Below are positions 8,901 through 15,935 of a DNA stretch of 64,000 bases, in pieces. The stretch's first letter is position 1. The number at the start of each line of letters is the position of its first letter. The stretch spans positions 1 through 64,000 of the forward strand of contig JAKPHK010000018.1 of NCBI GenBank assembly GCA_029550345.1, written 5' to 3'. A program made the translations under genes and the position numbers. The stretch comes from Pseudomonadota bacterium (GTDB lineage Bacteria > Pseudomonadota > Alphaproteobacteria > Sphingomonadales > Sphingomonadaceae). The notes under the pieces were generated by a model. That model ran no database searches, was not told the origin of the DNA, and was given only the letters and a program-made list of their open reading frames with translations.

Positions 8901-10851
8901 TTTGGGAACCGGCGGGGTGGTGATGGCGGCCAATACGGTGCTCGACATCAATTATAGCGGCGCCGCCAATGCCGCGCTCGGCAATCTGCTTTCGGGTGAT
9001 GGCGCGCTGGTCAAGAACGGCACCGGTACGGTGGTGATCAACACCGTCGGGAACACCTTTACCGGTGGAACCACCATCAATGCCGGCCGGCTGGGCCTCA
9101 ACTTCGGGGATGGTCTGGGCACCGGAAACGTTGTCGTGGCCAGCGGGGCGGAGCTCGGGATCGGTGGGGTCACCCTGGTCAACAATGTTTCGGGCGCGGG
9201 CAAGATCGTCAAGACCGGCACTCTTACCGCAACCCTGCTGGGCACCAATACCCATACCGGCGGGCTCGATATCGAAGGCGGCATCGTGCAGGTGGCAGGG
9301 AACAGTGCCCTGGGTACGGGCGCGGTTTCGATCAGCAGCGGTGCGCAGCTTGATTACACCAATGCGGCAGCCGCGACCTTCAGTAACGGCCTGTCCGGGG
9401 CGGGGACCTTCCGCAAGCTCGGCGCGGGGCAGCTCAGCTTTGCCAACAACTTCTCGATCGGAACGCTTGATCTGGTGGCCGGCAGCACCCGGATCAACAC
9501 CATCGCCACCGGCAATGTCGTGGTGGGCGGCAGCGCCCGGCTTGACGGCACCGGGCGGATCATCGGCACGCTGACCAACAATGGCACGGTCGCGCCCGGC
9601 AACAGCATCGGTACGCTGACCGTCCAGGGCAACTACGTCCACAACTCCGGTTCGGTGCTGGAGATCGAATTCGATGCCAGCGGCAACATCGATCTGCTGA
9701 ACGTGACCGGCAACGCTACGATCAACGGCGGGACGATCCGCTTTATCTCGATCGGCGGCGCGGAAGGGCAGGGCGGCACGTTCCTGACCACCGGTGGCAC
9801 CCTGACCGGAACCTTCGCAACGGTCGAAACGGTGGGTGCGCAGCTGCCGCTGGCGGTGGTCTATCAATCGGCATCGGCGCAGATGGCCCCTTCGGTGCTG
9901 ACGGCCCGGCCTTCGACCTTCAACGCCCAGTCGCTTGCGGCGGCGGATACGGCGCTGGCCTTTGCCGATAGCCTGGGTGCGGTCGATGCCCGCCACGGTC
10001 GCGGCAATCGGCTGTGGATGACCGGCTTCGGCGCGTGGGGCAGCCGCAGCGCTTCGGGCACGACCCTGGGCTATGACCACGATGTTTACGGGATCAGCGG
10101 CGGGGCAACCTTCGAAGCCGGACCGGATCTGACGGTCGGCGCCTCGATCGGTTGGGCCAAGGGCACGATTGCGCTGTCGGACAATGGCGGTTCAGGCAAG
10201 CAATCCAGCATTCTGGGCGCCCTCAGCCTGCGTTACGAAGGGCAGGGCTTCGCGCTTGGTGGCGGGCTGTTCTATGGTTCGGTCGATCAGGATACCGTCC
10301 GCAACGTCAGCTTCAGCGGCTATTCCGGCAGTGTCAGCGGGGAAACCGATTCGCGGCTGATGGGGGGCTTCGTCGGCGCCAACCTGCCGCTGGGCAGCAC
10401 CGGAGGGTGGACCTTCGATGCCAGCCTTTCGGCCGGATACGTCCGCCAGAGCCAGGATGGTTACAGCGAAAGCGGAACCAGCCCGCTGCGTCTGCGGCTG
10501 GATGATCTCACCACCGAAACGGTCGAAGGACGCGCCGGGCTTACCGCACGCACATCGCTGTGGGATGGCAATCAGGGCGGGGGCGAATCCGTGGAAGGGA
10601 TCGACCTAACCGTCGATCTCGGCACGCGCTATCTGGGCACGCTGGGAAGCCGTGAACTGCCGGTCACCTTCGTGGCCAGCAACGCCGGGATCGTGCTGCA
10701 GGGTGACAAGCGCGACATCGTCCAGGGCCTGTTCGGGCTCGGCCTTGAATACACCGCCGCCAGCGGCGCGCGTTTCACCCTTGGCTACCGGGGCGAAGCC
10801 GGAAAGGCGAGCCGTCATGCCGTGCAGGCTGGCGTCAGCTTCGCCTTCTGA
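5980..10851 (+). CDS. Large autotransporter with PATR-type beta-helix repeats
   Basis: A 1623-residue type V secretion protein. ATG 5980 has a GAGGGTGA ribosome site; an upstream GTG at 5938 is open but lacks a site. The signal peptide is long, ending near QAQAACTP. Residues about 380-1240 carry 11-12 copies of the autotransporter-associated repeat (pattern TLTGxNTYSGGTxIxxG...ALGTG), expected to form a surface beta-helix passenger. A linker follows, then a C-terminal beta-barrel (about 1350-1623, from LWMTGFGAWGSRS) ending in GVSFAF with a terminal Phe. Passenger function (adhesin or enzyme) is not evident; no protease triad or lipase motif was noticed. It sits between the response regulator and the kinase. 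Confidence 0.92.
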   Translation: MSEQGLRFGTRLLRATGLLASASFISLLGAGQAQAACTPNNADPLNNITTDATYIDCNGANTGQTIVINADLVQLQVNNPGDSLDSSSITVNGNDTWSVIQNGATSSNLDYSAIGEGNQLSVFGANATDLSFNVYGAGNSLFVDSSSLVTSTPGDIVLAGNPGDANSVIVLGTLQGTGNNGGAYLLNGGTGDQTFNILGTLTVQPNGLAISAGDGNDVITIGSTGTINGGTGNNIIFNGGNGNDKLYLSGNGSSAFTTIGIEQLYVMPGAGNTYVLGGNGSFSDVSILAGTVQVADTAALGLGNSTVTIALGGKLQLVPTGPISFGNSLAGGGQIEQTGQIVTYNGTGLGFTGNFLLSAGTAVIANGDQFGTGTITNNSAIEISNITLNNAISGSGSLNKVGAGTATLGGINTYSDGTLISGGTLRLTNGQAAGTSSVAVLTNATLELNFATDQIFANDVTGSGSLLKTGAGIATLTGANSYSGGTDIQQGGIRVDDFSRLGTGAVTTALNTQLILDYNGAGQLLQTTPFMTGGGTFVKEGTGDVVMNQVSTFTGGTIIRAGRIGLNNGDALGTGNIQVDSGAELGIGGIVLNNTISGAGVIHKTAPNIAELYGDNSAFTGTMWLEEGTVFATDGNAFGSGTLQIDSGASVELNAGANSVVAADLSGTGVFEKYGSGTVTLTGDGSAFSGSLYITNGVLQIEGSQNIGSAAVQIDAAGTLRLDTAGLTQLSNDLAGAGNVIKTGTGTVFLTGTNSYTGGTDILQGAIRVTDVSFLGTGPISVYSGAALDLAISGQQTLNMTVSGGGILRKSDVGDLTLTGNSLTGGVDIVGGRVIVNTAAALGGGPVTTAADTQLVFDTNGTETMSSPISGAGALTKDGTGSLIIQNANTYTGGTVINAGRIGLNNGQGLGTGDVIVMQDAILGLGGVSVANNISGAGMVVKTANNTGTLTGTNTYSGGTEIQQGTLEVNSPAALGTGGVVMAANTVLDINYSGAANAALGNLLSGDGALVKNGTGTVVINTVGNTFTGGTTINAGRLGLNFGDGLGTGNVVVASGAELGIGGVTLVNNVSGAGKIVKTGTLTATLLGTNTHTGGLDIEGGIVQVAGNSALGTGAVSISSGAQLDYTNAAAATFSNGLSGAGTFRKLGAGQLSFANNFSIGTLDLVAGSTRINTIATGNVVVGGSARLDGTGRIIGTLTNNGTVAPGNSIGTLTVQGNYVHNSGSVLEIEFDASGNIDLLNVTGNATINGGTIRFISIGGAEGQGGTFLTTGGTLTGTFATVETVGAQLPLAVVYQSASAQMAPSVLTARPSTFNAQSLAAADTALAFADSLGAVDARHGRGNRLWMTGFGAWGSRSASGTTLGYDHDVYGISGGATFEAGPDLTVGASIGWAKGTIALSDNGGSGKQSSILGALSLRYEGQGFALGGGLFYGSVDQDTVRNVSFSGYSGSVSGETDSRLMGGFVGANLPLGSTGGWTFDASLSAGYVRQSQDGYSESGTSPLRLRLDDLTTETVEGRAGLTARTSLWDGNQGGGESVEGIDLTVDLGTRYLGTLGSRELPVTFVASNAGIVLQGDKRDIVQGLFGLGLEYTAASGARFTLGYRGEAGKASRHAVQAGVSFAF

Positions 10852-10877
10852 TCGGGATCGGCTAGCCACCGGGCCGG

Positions 10878-10905
10878 CCGCCCGCTTCCTGATGGAGGCG
10901 GGCGG
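10878..10905 (+). terminator. GC-rich hairpin after the autotransporter
   Basis: Arms 10878-10889 and 10894-10905 pair over 12 bases with one G-T pair around a four-base TGAT loop. No T-run follows, so it may end or process the autotransporter message rather than act as a classic terminator. The likely start codon of the next gene (ATG 10892) lies partly in the loop, so the hairpin could also limit its translation. Confidence 0.5.
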
Positions 10906-11980
10906 TCGTGCGGTTGGGTGGCGGCTGTGTGCCTGTTTGGTGGCCGTGCTGTGGCAGTGCCTTTCATGGTCCCCGGCGTGCGCCCAGCCCGAGGCCGAAA
11001 AGCCCCACTACCTGCGCCAGTTGAGCCAGCAGTACCGCGCCGGAGACTGGGTTCTGCAATGCGATAGCTGGTCTGCCTGCCACATCATGGGCGCCCCCGG
11101 CATGGGCAAGGACCCGGCTCGCATCCGCCCGGTGATCATGATCCGCCACGGGTGGAAACGCGGCGATGGTTTTGAACTGCGGATCGCGCTGATCGACGGT
11201 TATGGCGAAGTTCAGCGCCTGACGCCCGGGCGATCAGGCCGGTTCATGGCTCTTGGTGCCACACGCGGACTTGCCCCGATCGCCTTTGTCCTCGGCCCGG
11301 CTGACAAGGACGGAGCCTTCGCTGTTGCGGATACCGATCCCGCCCGGCTGGTCGCGGCGCTGCGGCACTGGCCGGATGGCCGGTTGATGCTCGATGGAGG
11401 CGGCAAGGTGCGGCTTCCGCGCGGCAATCTCGATTATCTGCTGCGCAAGATGGTCCGCCTGCAGTTTCCGGCGCAGGATCCGTTGTCCAAATCGGAACGC
11501 TCGGAATGGATGAAGGAATATCACTACCGCCTGGTGCCGATTGCGCCGGCGCGGACCGGGGTGCCGGAAATGGTCGAGCTATCCTGTGACCAGGTGACCC
11601 ATGCCCCCAGTGTCGAAGGCTGGCAGCTCGATCGCCGCAACCGCCTGTGGATTGCACAATGTCCTGAAAGCTCCCGCCTGTTCCTGCAGGTCGATGGCAA
11701 GGAACCCGTGACCTTTGACCTCAAGGATCGCAACGGCCGGGTCCAGGATCGGCTGCGGGCGACCTACAATGACCGGACCATGCTGCTTGAGATCCGCCTG
11801 TCTTACAAAGGGCGCGGCGATTGCGGTCAGTTTGTGCGGTTCGGTTGGACCGACCAAGCCGAATTCGGGATGATCGAACATCGCGCGCTTTCCACCTGCC
11901 GGTTCGTTCCGGCGCAGTTCTGGCCGCTGAGTTGGACCCCGACTAGCTGGCGCTTCGTGCCCGCCACTCCCCCCGAATGA
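10892..11980 (+). CDS. DUF1176-like secreted protein
   Basis: I start this 362-residue protein at ATG 10892 because a clear signal peptide follows (WRLCACLVAVLWQCLSW to SPACAQ); the frame is open back into the autotransporter gene. The mature part begins YLRQLSQQYRAGDWVLQCDSW and keeps the DWxxxCD...C spacing of DUF1176/IalB-like proteins, with more Cys pairs later (SCDQV, CPESS, GDCGQ, STCRF). It probably acts in the periplasm with disulfides. No ribosome site is visible at the chosen start, which sits in a hairpin loop. The DUF1176 label rests on layout and motif spacing only. Confidence 0.7.
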   Translation: MEAGGRAVGWRLCACLVAVLWQCLSWSPACAQPEAEKPHYLRQLSQQYRAGDWVLQCDSWSACHIMGAPGMGKDPARIRPVIMIRHGWKRGDGFELRIALIDGYGEVQRLTPGRSGRFMALGATRGLAPIAFVLGPADKDGAFAVADTDPARLVAALRHWPDGRLMLDGGGKVRLPRGNLDYLLRKMVRLQFPAQDPLSKSERSEWMKEYHYRLVPIAPARTGVPEMVELSCDQVTHAPSVEGWQLDRRNRLWIAQCPESSRLFLQVDGKEPVTFDLKDRNGRVQDRLRATYNDRTMLLEIRLSYKGRGDCGQFVRFGWTDQAEFGMIEHRALSTCRFVPAQFWPLSWTPTSWRFVPATPPE

Positions 11981-12008
11981 GGGGAATGCGCCCCCCTCGT
12001 TCGGGGGG
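11969..12008 (+). terminator. Strong hairpin spanning the stop codon of the DUF1176-like gene
   Basis: Arms 11969-11984 and 11993-12008 are 16 bases each with a single mismatch and an 8-base loop. The left arm contains the TGA stop of the upstream gene. No U-run follows. It may be an attenuator or message-protecting hairpin between this gene and the membrane protein gene at 12051. Confidence 0.55.
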
Positions 12009-12050
12009 GTAAGCCTGCATTCCGGTATGAACCTCCAGGGGGAATGAGAC

Positions 12051-12668
12051 ATGAACGCTGTCGCCCGGCCGTGGATCGGCCTCGTCTTCAAGATGCTGGC
12101 CGTCCTGGCCGCGATCTTCGCCTTCGTCTTCGTGATGCGGATGATGGAGGATCGCTCGGCAAACCAGAAGATGCGCGACAATGGCGTGGTTTCACGCGCG
12201 GTGGTGACCGCCAAGGAGCTTGACCAGGCGAAGTATATCGGCCGGCGGGGGAACTCGCGGACGGTCGATTATCAGGTCCTGCATATCCGCCACGTTCCGA
12301 AATCGACCGTCAGGTTCGCAGATTTCCCCGCCAAGGTGAAAGAGGCTGACCTGCCCGCCGCGCCGCCGCCCAGCGGCGATCCATTGAAGGATTCGGCGAA
12401 TAGCGGGGTGATGTTCGTATCGCAGGCGCTTTATGACCAGACCAAGGTCGGGGATGTGCTGGTTGTCGCGAACACGCCGTGGGATTCGGATTCGCCAGAG
12501 CTCGTATCCGATGTCACGGCCTTCGATGGCGGTGCTGCCTACTATCCCCGGATCGGCATTGCGCTCATCCTGACGGTGCTTTTCTGGCTGATCGGGCGGC
12601 GGATCAGCAAGGCTGCGGTGCTGGCGGCTTCGGACTGGCAAAAGCGCAGGGCCGATGCTGCGGGATAG
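12051..12668 (+). CDS. Small membrane protein, DUF3592-like
   Basis: A 205-residue protein starting ATG 12051 after a GGGGGAATGAG ribosome site. It has an N-terminal membrane helix (about 10-30, LVFKMLAVLAAIFAFVFVM), an extracytoplasmic middle domain of about 130 residues and a second helix near 168-185 (IGIALILTVLFWLIG). The helix-domain-helix layout with a VVSRAVVTAKE strand after helix 1 resembles DUF3592 proteins; the family call is tentative. It lies between the DUF1176-like gene and the histidine kinase, all on one strand. Confidence 0.65.
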   Translation: MNAVARPWIGLVFKMLAVLAAIFAFVFVMRMMEDRSANQKMRDNGVVSRAVVTAKELDQAKYIGRRGNSRTVDYQVLHIRHVPKSTVRFADFPAKVKEADLPAAPPPSGDPLKDSANSGVMFVSQALYDQTKVGDVLVVANTPWDSDSPELVSDVTAFDGGAAYYPRIGIALILTVLFWLIGRRISKAAVLAASDWQKRRADAAG

Positions 12669-12776
12669 CAACCGGGGCATCGGGGCTTGCGGCGGTTGTA
12701 TTGCCCGCTGCCATCGGCATAGTCCTGCCGTCATGCATGCCGCCCAGATTCTTCGCGCCGACACCGGGGCATCGCC

Positions 12777-14672
12777 ATGGGTTTGACGATGCGGACAGGC
12801 CTGATCGCGCTGCTGCTTCTGGTCCTGAGCCAGCTGGCCTTCTGGGCCATGGTGACCGTTGCTGAGCGTCAGGCGCGGCCCGCTGACCTTGCCTCGCGTC
12901 CGTTCGTCGAATTCCAGGTTCTGGACGAGAACGATCAGCCGCTCTCGGGCCAGGGGCCGATCAGGGCCGCCTATCAAGGCACTTCGGGCTACCGCGCCGA
13001 TGCAATTGAACAAGGGGCGACGGACCGCTTCAGCGTGCTGTTCACGGTGACTGACAAGCATCAGCCGTTGGCCTTTTTCATGGCCATCCGCGAAAACCTG
13101 AAGGCGGTGAAAGTCAACGGGATCACCGTGCAACCCGATGTTCCGCTGCCCGAACTGCAAGGCCCCATCACATCCGAGCCGGCCTATTTCCCGCTACCGA
13201 TGAACGTCCTGCAGAACGGCACTAATATCCTGACGATCGAAAAGGATCATGCCGGGATGGTTTCGGTCTTGCCCGAATTCAGTATCGGCCCGGCCCGCGA
13301 ACTTGCCTCGGCCTATCGCTGGAAAAACCGCTATCTGGTGGACATTCCACTGGCCGGTGTGGCGATCCTGGTCTTTACGATCGCGCTCTGCCTGGCGGTG
13401 AACTGGCCGCAGGAAGATCGCGGGCGGATGCATTGGCTGATCGTTTTTCTGGGCAGCTGCATGATGTTTACCGTCACCATGACGTTCAATCCGGTGAATC
13501 TGCCTTTCACCGTTACCGGGGCATTGATCGTGCTGTTTCAGCTGACGATCGGCCTTTCCCTGTCCAAATTCATCGCGTTTGACATTGGTGCGCCGCGAAA
13601 GATCCACCGGGCGATCGGCTGGATTACCGGCCTTGCGGCGACAGTGCTGGGGCTGATGTTGGCTGCGGCGATGTTCCGCGATGACTGGTTTGAGCTGTTG
13701 TTCCCGATGGCGATCTGGCGCTCATTCAGCTTTGTGATCCTGATGGCGGCTCTTGCCGTCATCGCATTATGCTGGGCCTGTGCCGCAACCGGGGGCGGGC
13801 GATTGCTTGAGCGGATGATCCTGGCGATCTGCCTGACCACCTTCGTGGTCGACAGGCTGAGCTCATCGTTCGACATACAGAGCCCATTCGATCCCAGCCT
13901 GCCGATTTCGCTGTACTGGTCGCCGATTGTCGGGCCTCTGCTGGGCCTGGGCATGATCCTCTCGCTTGCGCGCCAGGCGGGTGAGGCACGGCGCACGGTG
14001 GTCGATTCCAACCGGATACTTGCCGCCCGGCTGGAGCAGCAGGACGCCGAACTGGCCCGCAGTTATGAAGCGCAAAAGCAGATGCGCGAACGCCAGGTCA
14101 TGCTGGAAGAGCGCCAGCGGATCGTACGCGATATGCACGATGGAATCGGCGGCCAGCTGCTTGGCCTGATGATGCAGGTAAAGCGCCGGGATACGGATCT
14201 CGGCTCGGTCGAGCAGGGCCTGCAAAGCAGTATCGCCGACCTGCGGTTGATCGTCGATTCGATGGATACCGCAGAAGCCGGACTGGTCGAATCGCTCAGG
14301 GCTTTCGAGCACCGGGTGCGCCCCCAGATCGAGGCTGCAAGGTTCGCCTTTACCTTCCGGATCGATCTCGATGAAGCCGAACCCGGCCCCGGGCCAAGGC
14401 CGACCCTGCATATCCTGCGGGTCCTCCAGGAAGCCGTGACCAATGCGATCCGCCATTCGGGCGGCGGCGCGATCGATATCGTCTGCCGCTATCAGGGCAG
14501 CGAACGGATCGAAATCACAGTCGGCGATGATGGCCGCGGCTTGCCCGAGGCCGTCAGTGGAGGGCGCGGGCTGGCCAATATGCGGCACAGACTGGCGACG
14601 ATCGGTGGCGAGCTGAATATCGATTCTTCGTCGGCCGGGGCACAGATCAGGGTAAATCTGCCGCGCTTCTGA
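12777..14672 (+). CDS. 7TM sensor histidine kinase, HisKA_3 (NarX/DesK-like) type
   Basis: A 631-residue kinase. After an N-terminal anchor (about 7-25) comes a periplasmic beta-rich domain (about 30-180), then a block of several membrane helices (about 188-400) like the 7TMR-DISM sensors. A coiled coil (about 405-445) leads to the phosphoacceptor H454 in RQRIVRDMHDGIGGQLLG. The ATPase domain shows N556 in EAVTNAIRHSGG and DDGRG (584-588), then GRGLANMRHR. HisKA_3 kinases pair with NarL-type regulators, so the regulator at 5218 is the obvious partner. The ligand is unknown; DISM sensors often read sugars or lipid-like molecules. Confidence 0.88.
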   Translation: MGLTMRTGLIALLLLVLSQLAFWAMVTVAERQARPADLASRPFVEFQVLDENDQPLSGQGPIRAAYQGTSGYRADAIEQGATDRFSVLFTVTDKHQPLAFFMAIRENLKAVKVNGITVQPDVPLPELQGPITSEPAYFPLPMNVLQNGTNILTIEKDHAGMVSVLPEFSIGPARELASAYRWKNRYLVDIPLAGVAILVFTIALCLAVNWPQEDRGRMHWLIVFLGSCMMFTVTMTFNPVNLPFTVTGALIVLFQLTIGLSLSKFIAFDIGAPRKIHRAIGWITGLAATVLGLMLAAAMFRDDWFELLFPMAIWRSFSFVILMAALAVIALCWACAATGGGRLLERMILAICLTTFVVDRLSSSFDIQSPFDPSLPISLYWSPIVGPLLGLGMILSLARQAGEARRTVVDSNRILAARLEQQDAELARSYEAQKQMRERQVMLEERQRIVRDMHDGIGGQLLGLMMQVKRRDTDLGSVEQGLQSSIADLRLIVDSMDTAEAGLVESLRAFEHRVRPQIEAARFAFTFRIDLDEAEPGPGPRPTLHILRVLQEAVTNAIRHSGGGAIDIVCRYQGSERIEITVGDDGRGLPEAVSGGRGLANMRHRLATIGGELNIDSSSAGAQIRVNLPRF

Positions 14673-15174
14673 TCAGTGCCGCCTGTTCCGCCAAAAGCCC
14701 GGGCCTCCTCGAATTGCAGCTAGTGCATTAAGGGGGTGGTACAGGGCGCAATGCGGAGCGAGTTGGTCCCTGCGCGCTAGGGCATTTTCTAACAGGAAAA
14801 CCTCTATTTGAGCTCCTAAGCCGACGTAATTAGAGGCGGGGCGTCCGCGCTACTGCGCCGGAACGGGAATGCCAAGGCTGCGCACGGGATATCCAGCCCA
14901 GTAATCGGACCAAGCCGCCGGGCTGGCGCTGCAGCCCCTCGGTAGTCCATCGTCAGAAAATTTGGCACAACTTGCGACGTTAATTGGCGACATATGAGCC
15001 TCGTCTGGGGTTAAGGCAATGCGGCCAGCTCATGGTGCAGCAAGCGCCGAGTTCGATGGTTTATCGTTTGACTCTTTCACGCTGTTGGATGCCGGTTGCT
15101 GATCTGCCGTTGTTGCACCGAACGGTCGCTCACCCGGTAGCGCCGGGTCGGCGCCATTGTGCGCACCGATAGGG
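14673..15174. other. Gene-free interval, possible remnant
   Basis: About 500 bases without a convincing gene. It is less GC-rich than its surroundings. A short plus-strand open frame at 14984-15172 has no ribosome site and reads like noise. The minus-strand frame described separately at 14850-14993 is the only piece that reads like protein. A 6-bp inverted repeat (15132-15137 with 15143-15148) lies just past the tetR stop. No RNA gene recognised. Confidence 0.5.
14850..14993 (-). pseudogene. Possible C-terminal gene remnant
   Basis: A 47-residue open frame whose translation reads naturally (MSPINVASCAKFSDDG, then AAWSDYWAGYPVRSLGIPV) and extends a few residues upstream (ALTPDEAH) before a stop in the same frame. 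There is no ribosome site. It looks like the tail of a larger protein that has lost its start, or a very small orphan gene. I do not recognise the family. Low confidence. Confidence 0.25.
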
Positions 15175-15774
15175 TCAGGGCTGCAGCCCTCGCCAGTAAT
15201 AGATCATGGCCCTGACAGATTTGGTGATCCAGGGCAGGAATTCCTCGTCCCGATCGGGTGGCGTCGCATCGATCCAGCGCACGTAGGCATCAAGCAGGAA
15301 GGCGGTGATCGTTTCTGCCAGGATGTGGATGTCCCCCGGCCCTTCATTGTCCAGGCCGAGAATTTCCGCCTGCCGTTGTTCGACGCGTTCTGCGATCGCC
15401 TTTGACAGCCGGTCGAAATGAATTCCGAATTCCGGATCATGCGAGGCATGGCGAACCAGCAGTTGCATCGCCGCGCCATGCTCGCGGGCGACGTTTAACG
15501 TGCGGCGCAGGCGCCCCGTCCACCAGTCCACCTCAGCCATATCGGCTTCAAGGATCGCATCGACGATCTCTTCCAGTACGGCGTGGACCAGTTTGTCCTT
15601 CGATTTGAAGTAGCGATACAGGATCACTTTGGAAACGCCAGCACGCTGGGCAACCTGGTCCATTGTCGCCTGGCGGATGCCGCGTTCGTTCAATTCCGCC
15701 GCCGCTGCAATCAGCAGCTGTTCCCGGCGCCGCTCACGATGCGCACTGAGCAAATCCGAATAGCTTTGGGTCAT
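15175..15774 (-). CDS. TetR-family regulator of the adjacent catabolic operon
   Basis: A 199-residue TetR protein. The DNA-binding domain is at about 12-62 (AAAELNERGIRQATMDQVAQRAGVS, then VILYRYFKSKDKLV). The C-terminal ligand domain is the tetracyclin_repressor C-like type with several Trp/Tyr residues. It is divergent from the TonB receptor gene at 15936, and the intergenic region carries a perfect TGTTAC-N6-GTAACA palindrome. It is probably a local repressor released by the substrate or a CoA ester of it (inference). Confidence 0.88.
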   Translation of the reverse strand: MTQSYSDLLSAHRERRREQLLIAAAAELNERGIRQATMDQVAQRAGVSKVILYRYFKSKDKLVHAVLEEIVDAILEADMAEVDWWTGRLRRTLNVAREHGAAMQLLVRHASHDPEFGIHFDRLSKAIAERVEQRQAEILGLDNEGPGDIHILAETITAFLLDAYVRWIDATPPDRDEEFLPWITKSVRAMIYYWRGLQP

Positions 15775-15878
15775 CGGCGGTCTGCCGCGATGCTGATGGA
15801 TGATCCGGCCCCGTACATTGCCCTTTCATTCCTTTTTATGCGCTCCATGGCAAGGGTGTTTACTTTCAAGTGACAGGC

Positions 15879-15896
15879 TGTTACCCACGAGTAACA
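15879..15896. promoter_or_regulatory. Palindromic operator, TGTTAC-N6-GTAACA
   Basis: A perfect 6-bp inverted repeat with a 6-base spacer, 40 bases before the TonB receptor start and 105 bases before the divergent tetR start. Size and symmetry suit a TetR dimer. It is the best candidate operator for the catabolic operon at 15936-25828. Confidence 0.6.
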
Positions 15897-15935
15897 ACCG
15901 GGGGGCTTCTGTAGTGACTCCGGGGAGGATGGGAG

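Noticed and set aside
14984..15172. 62-codon plus-strand frame before tetR
   Set aside because: No ribosome site, no recognisable motif, rare-looking composition.
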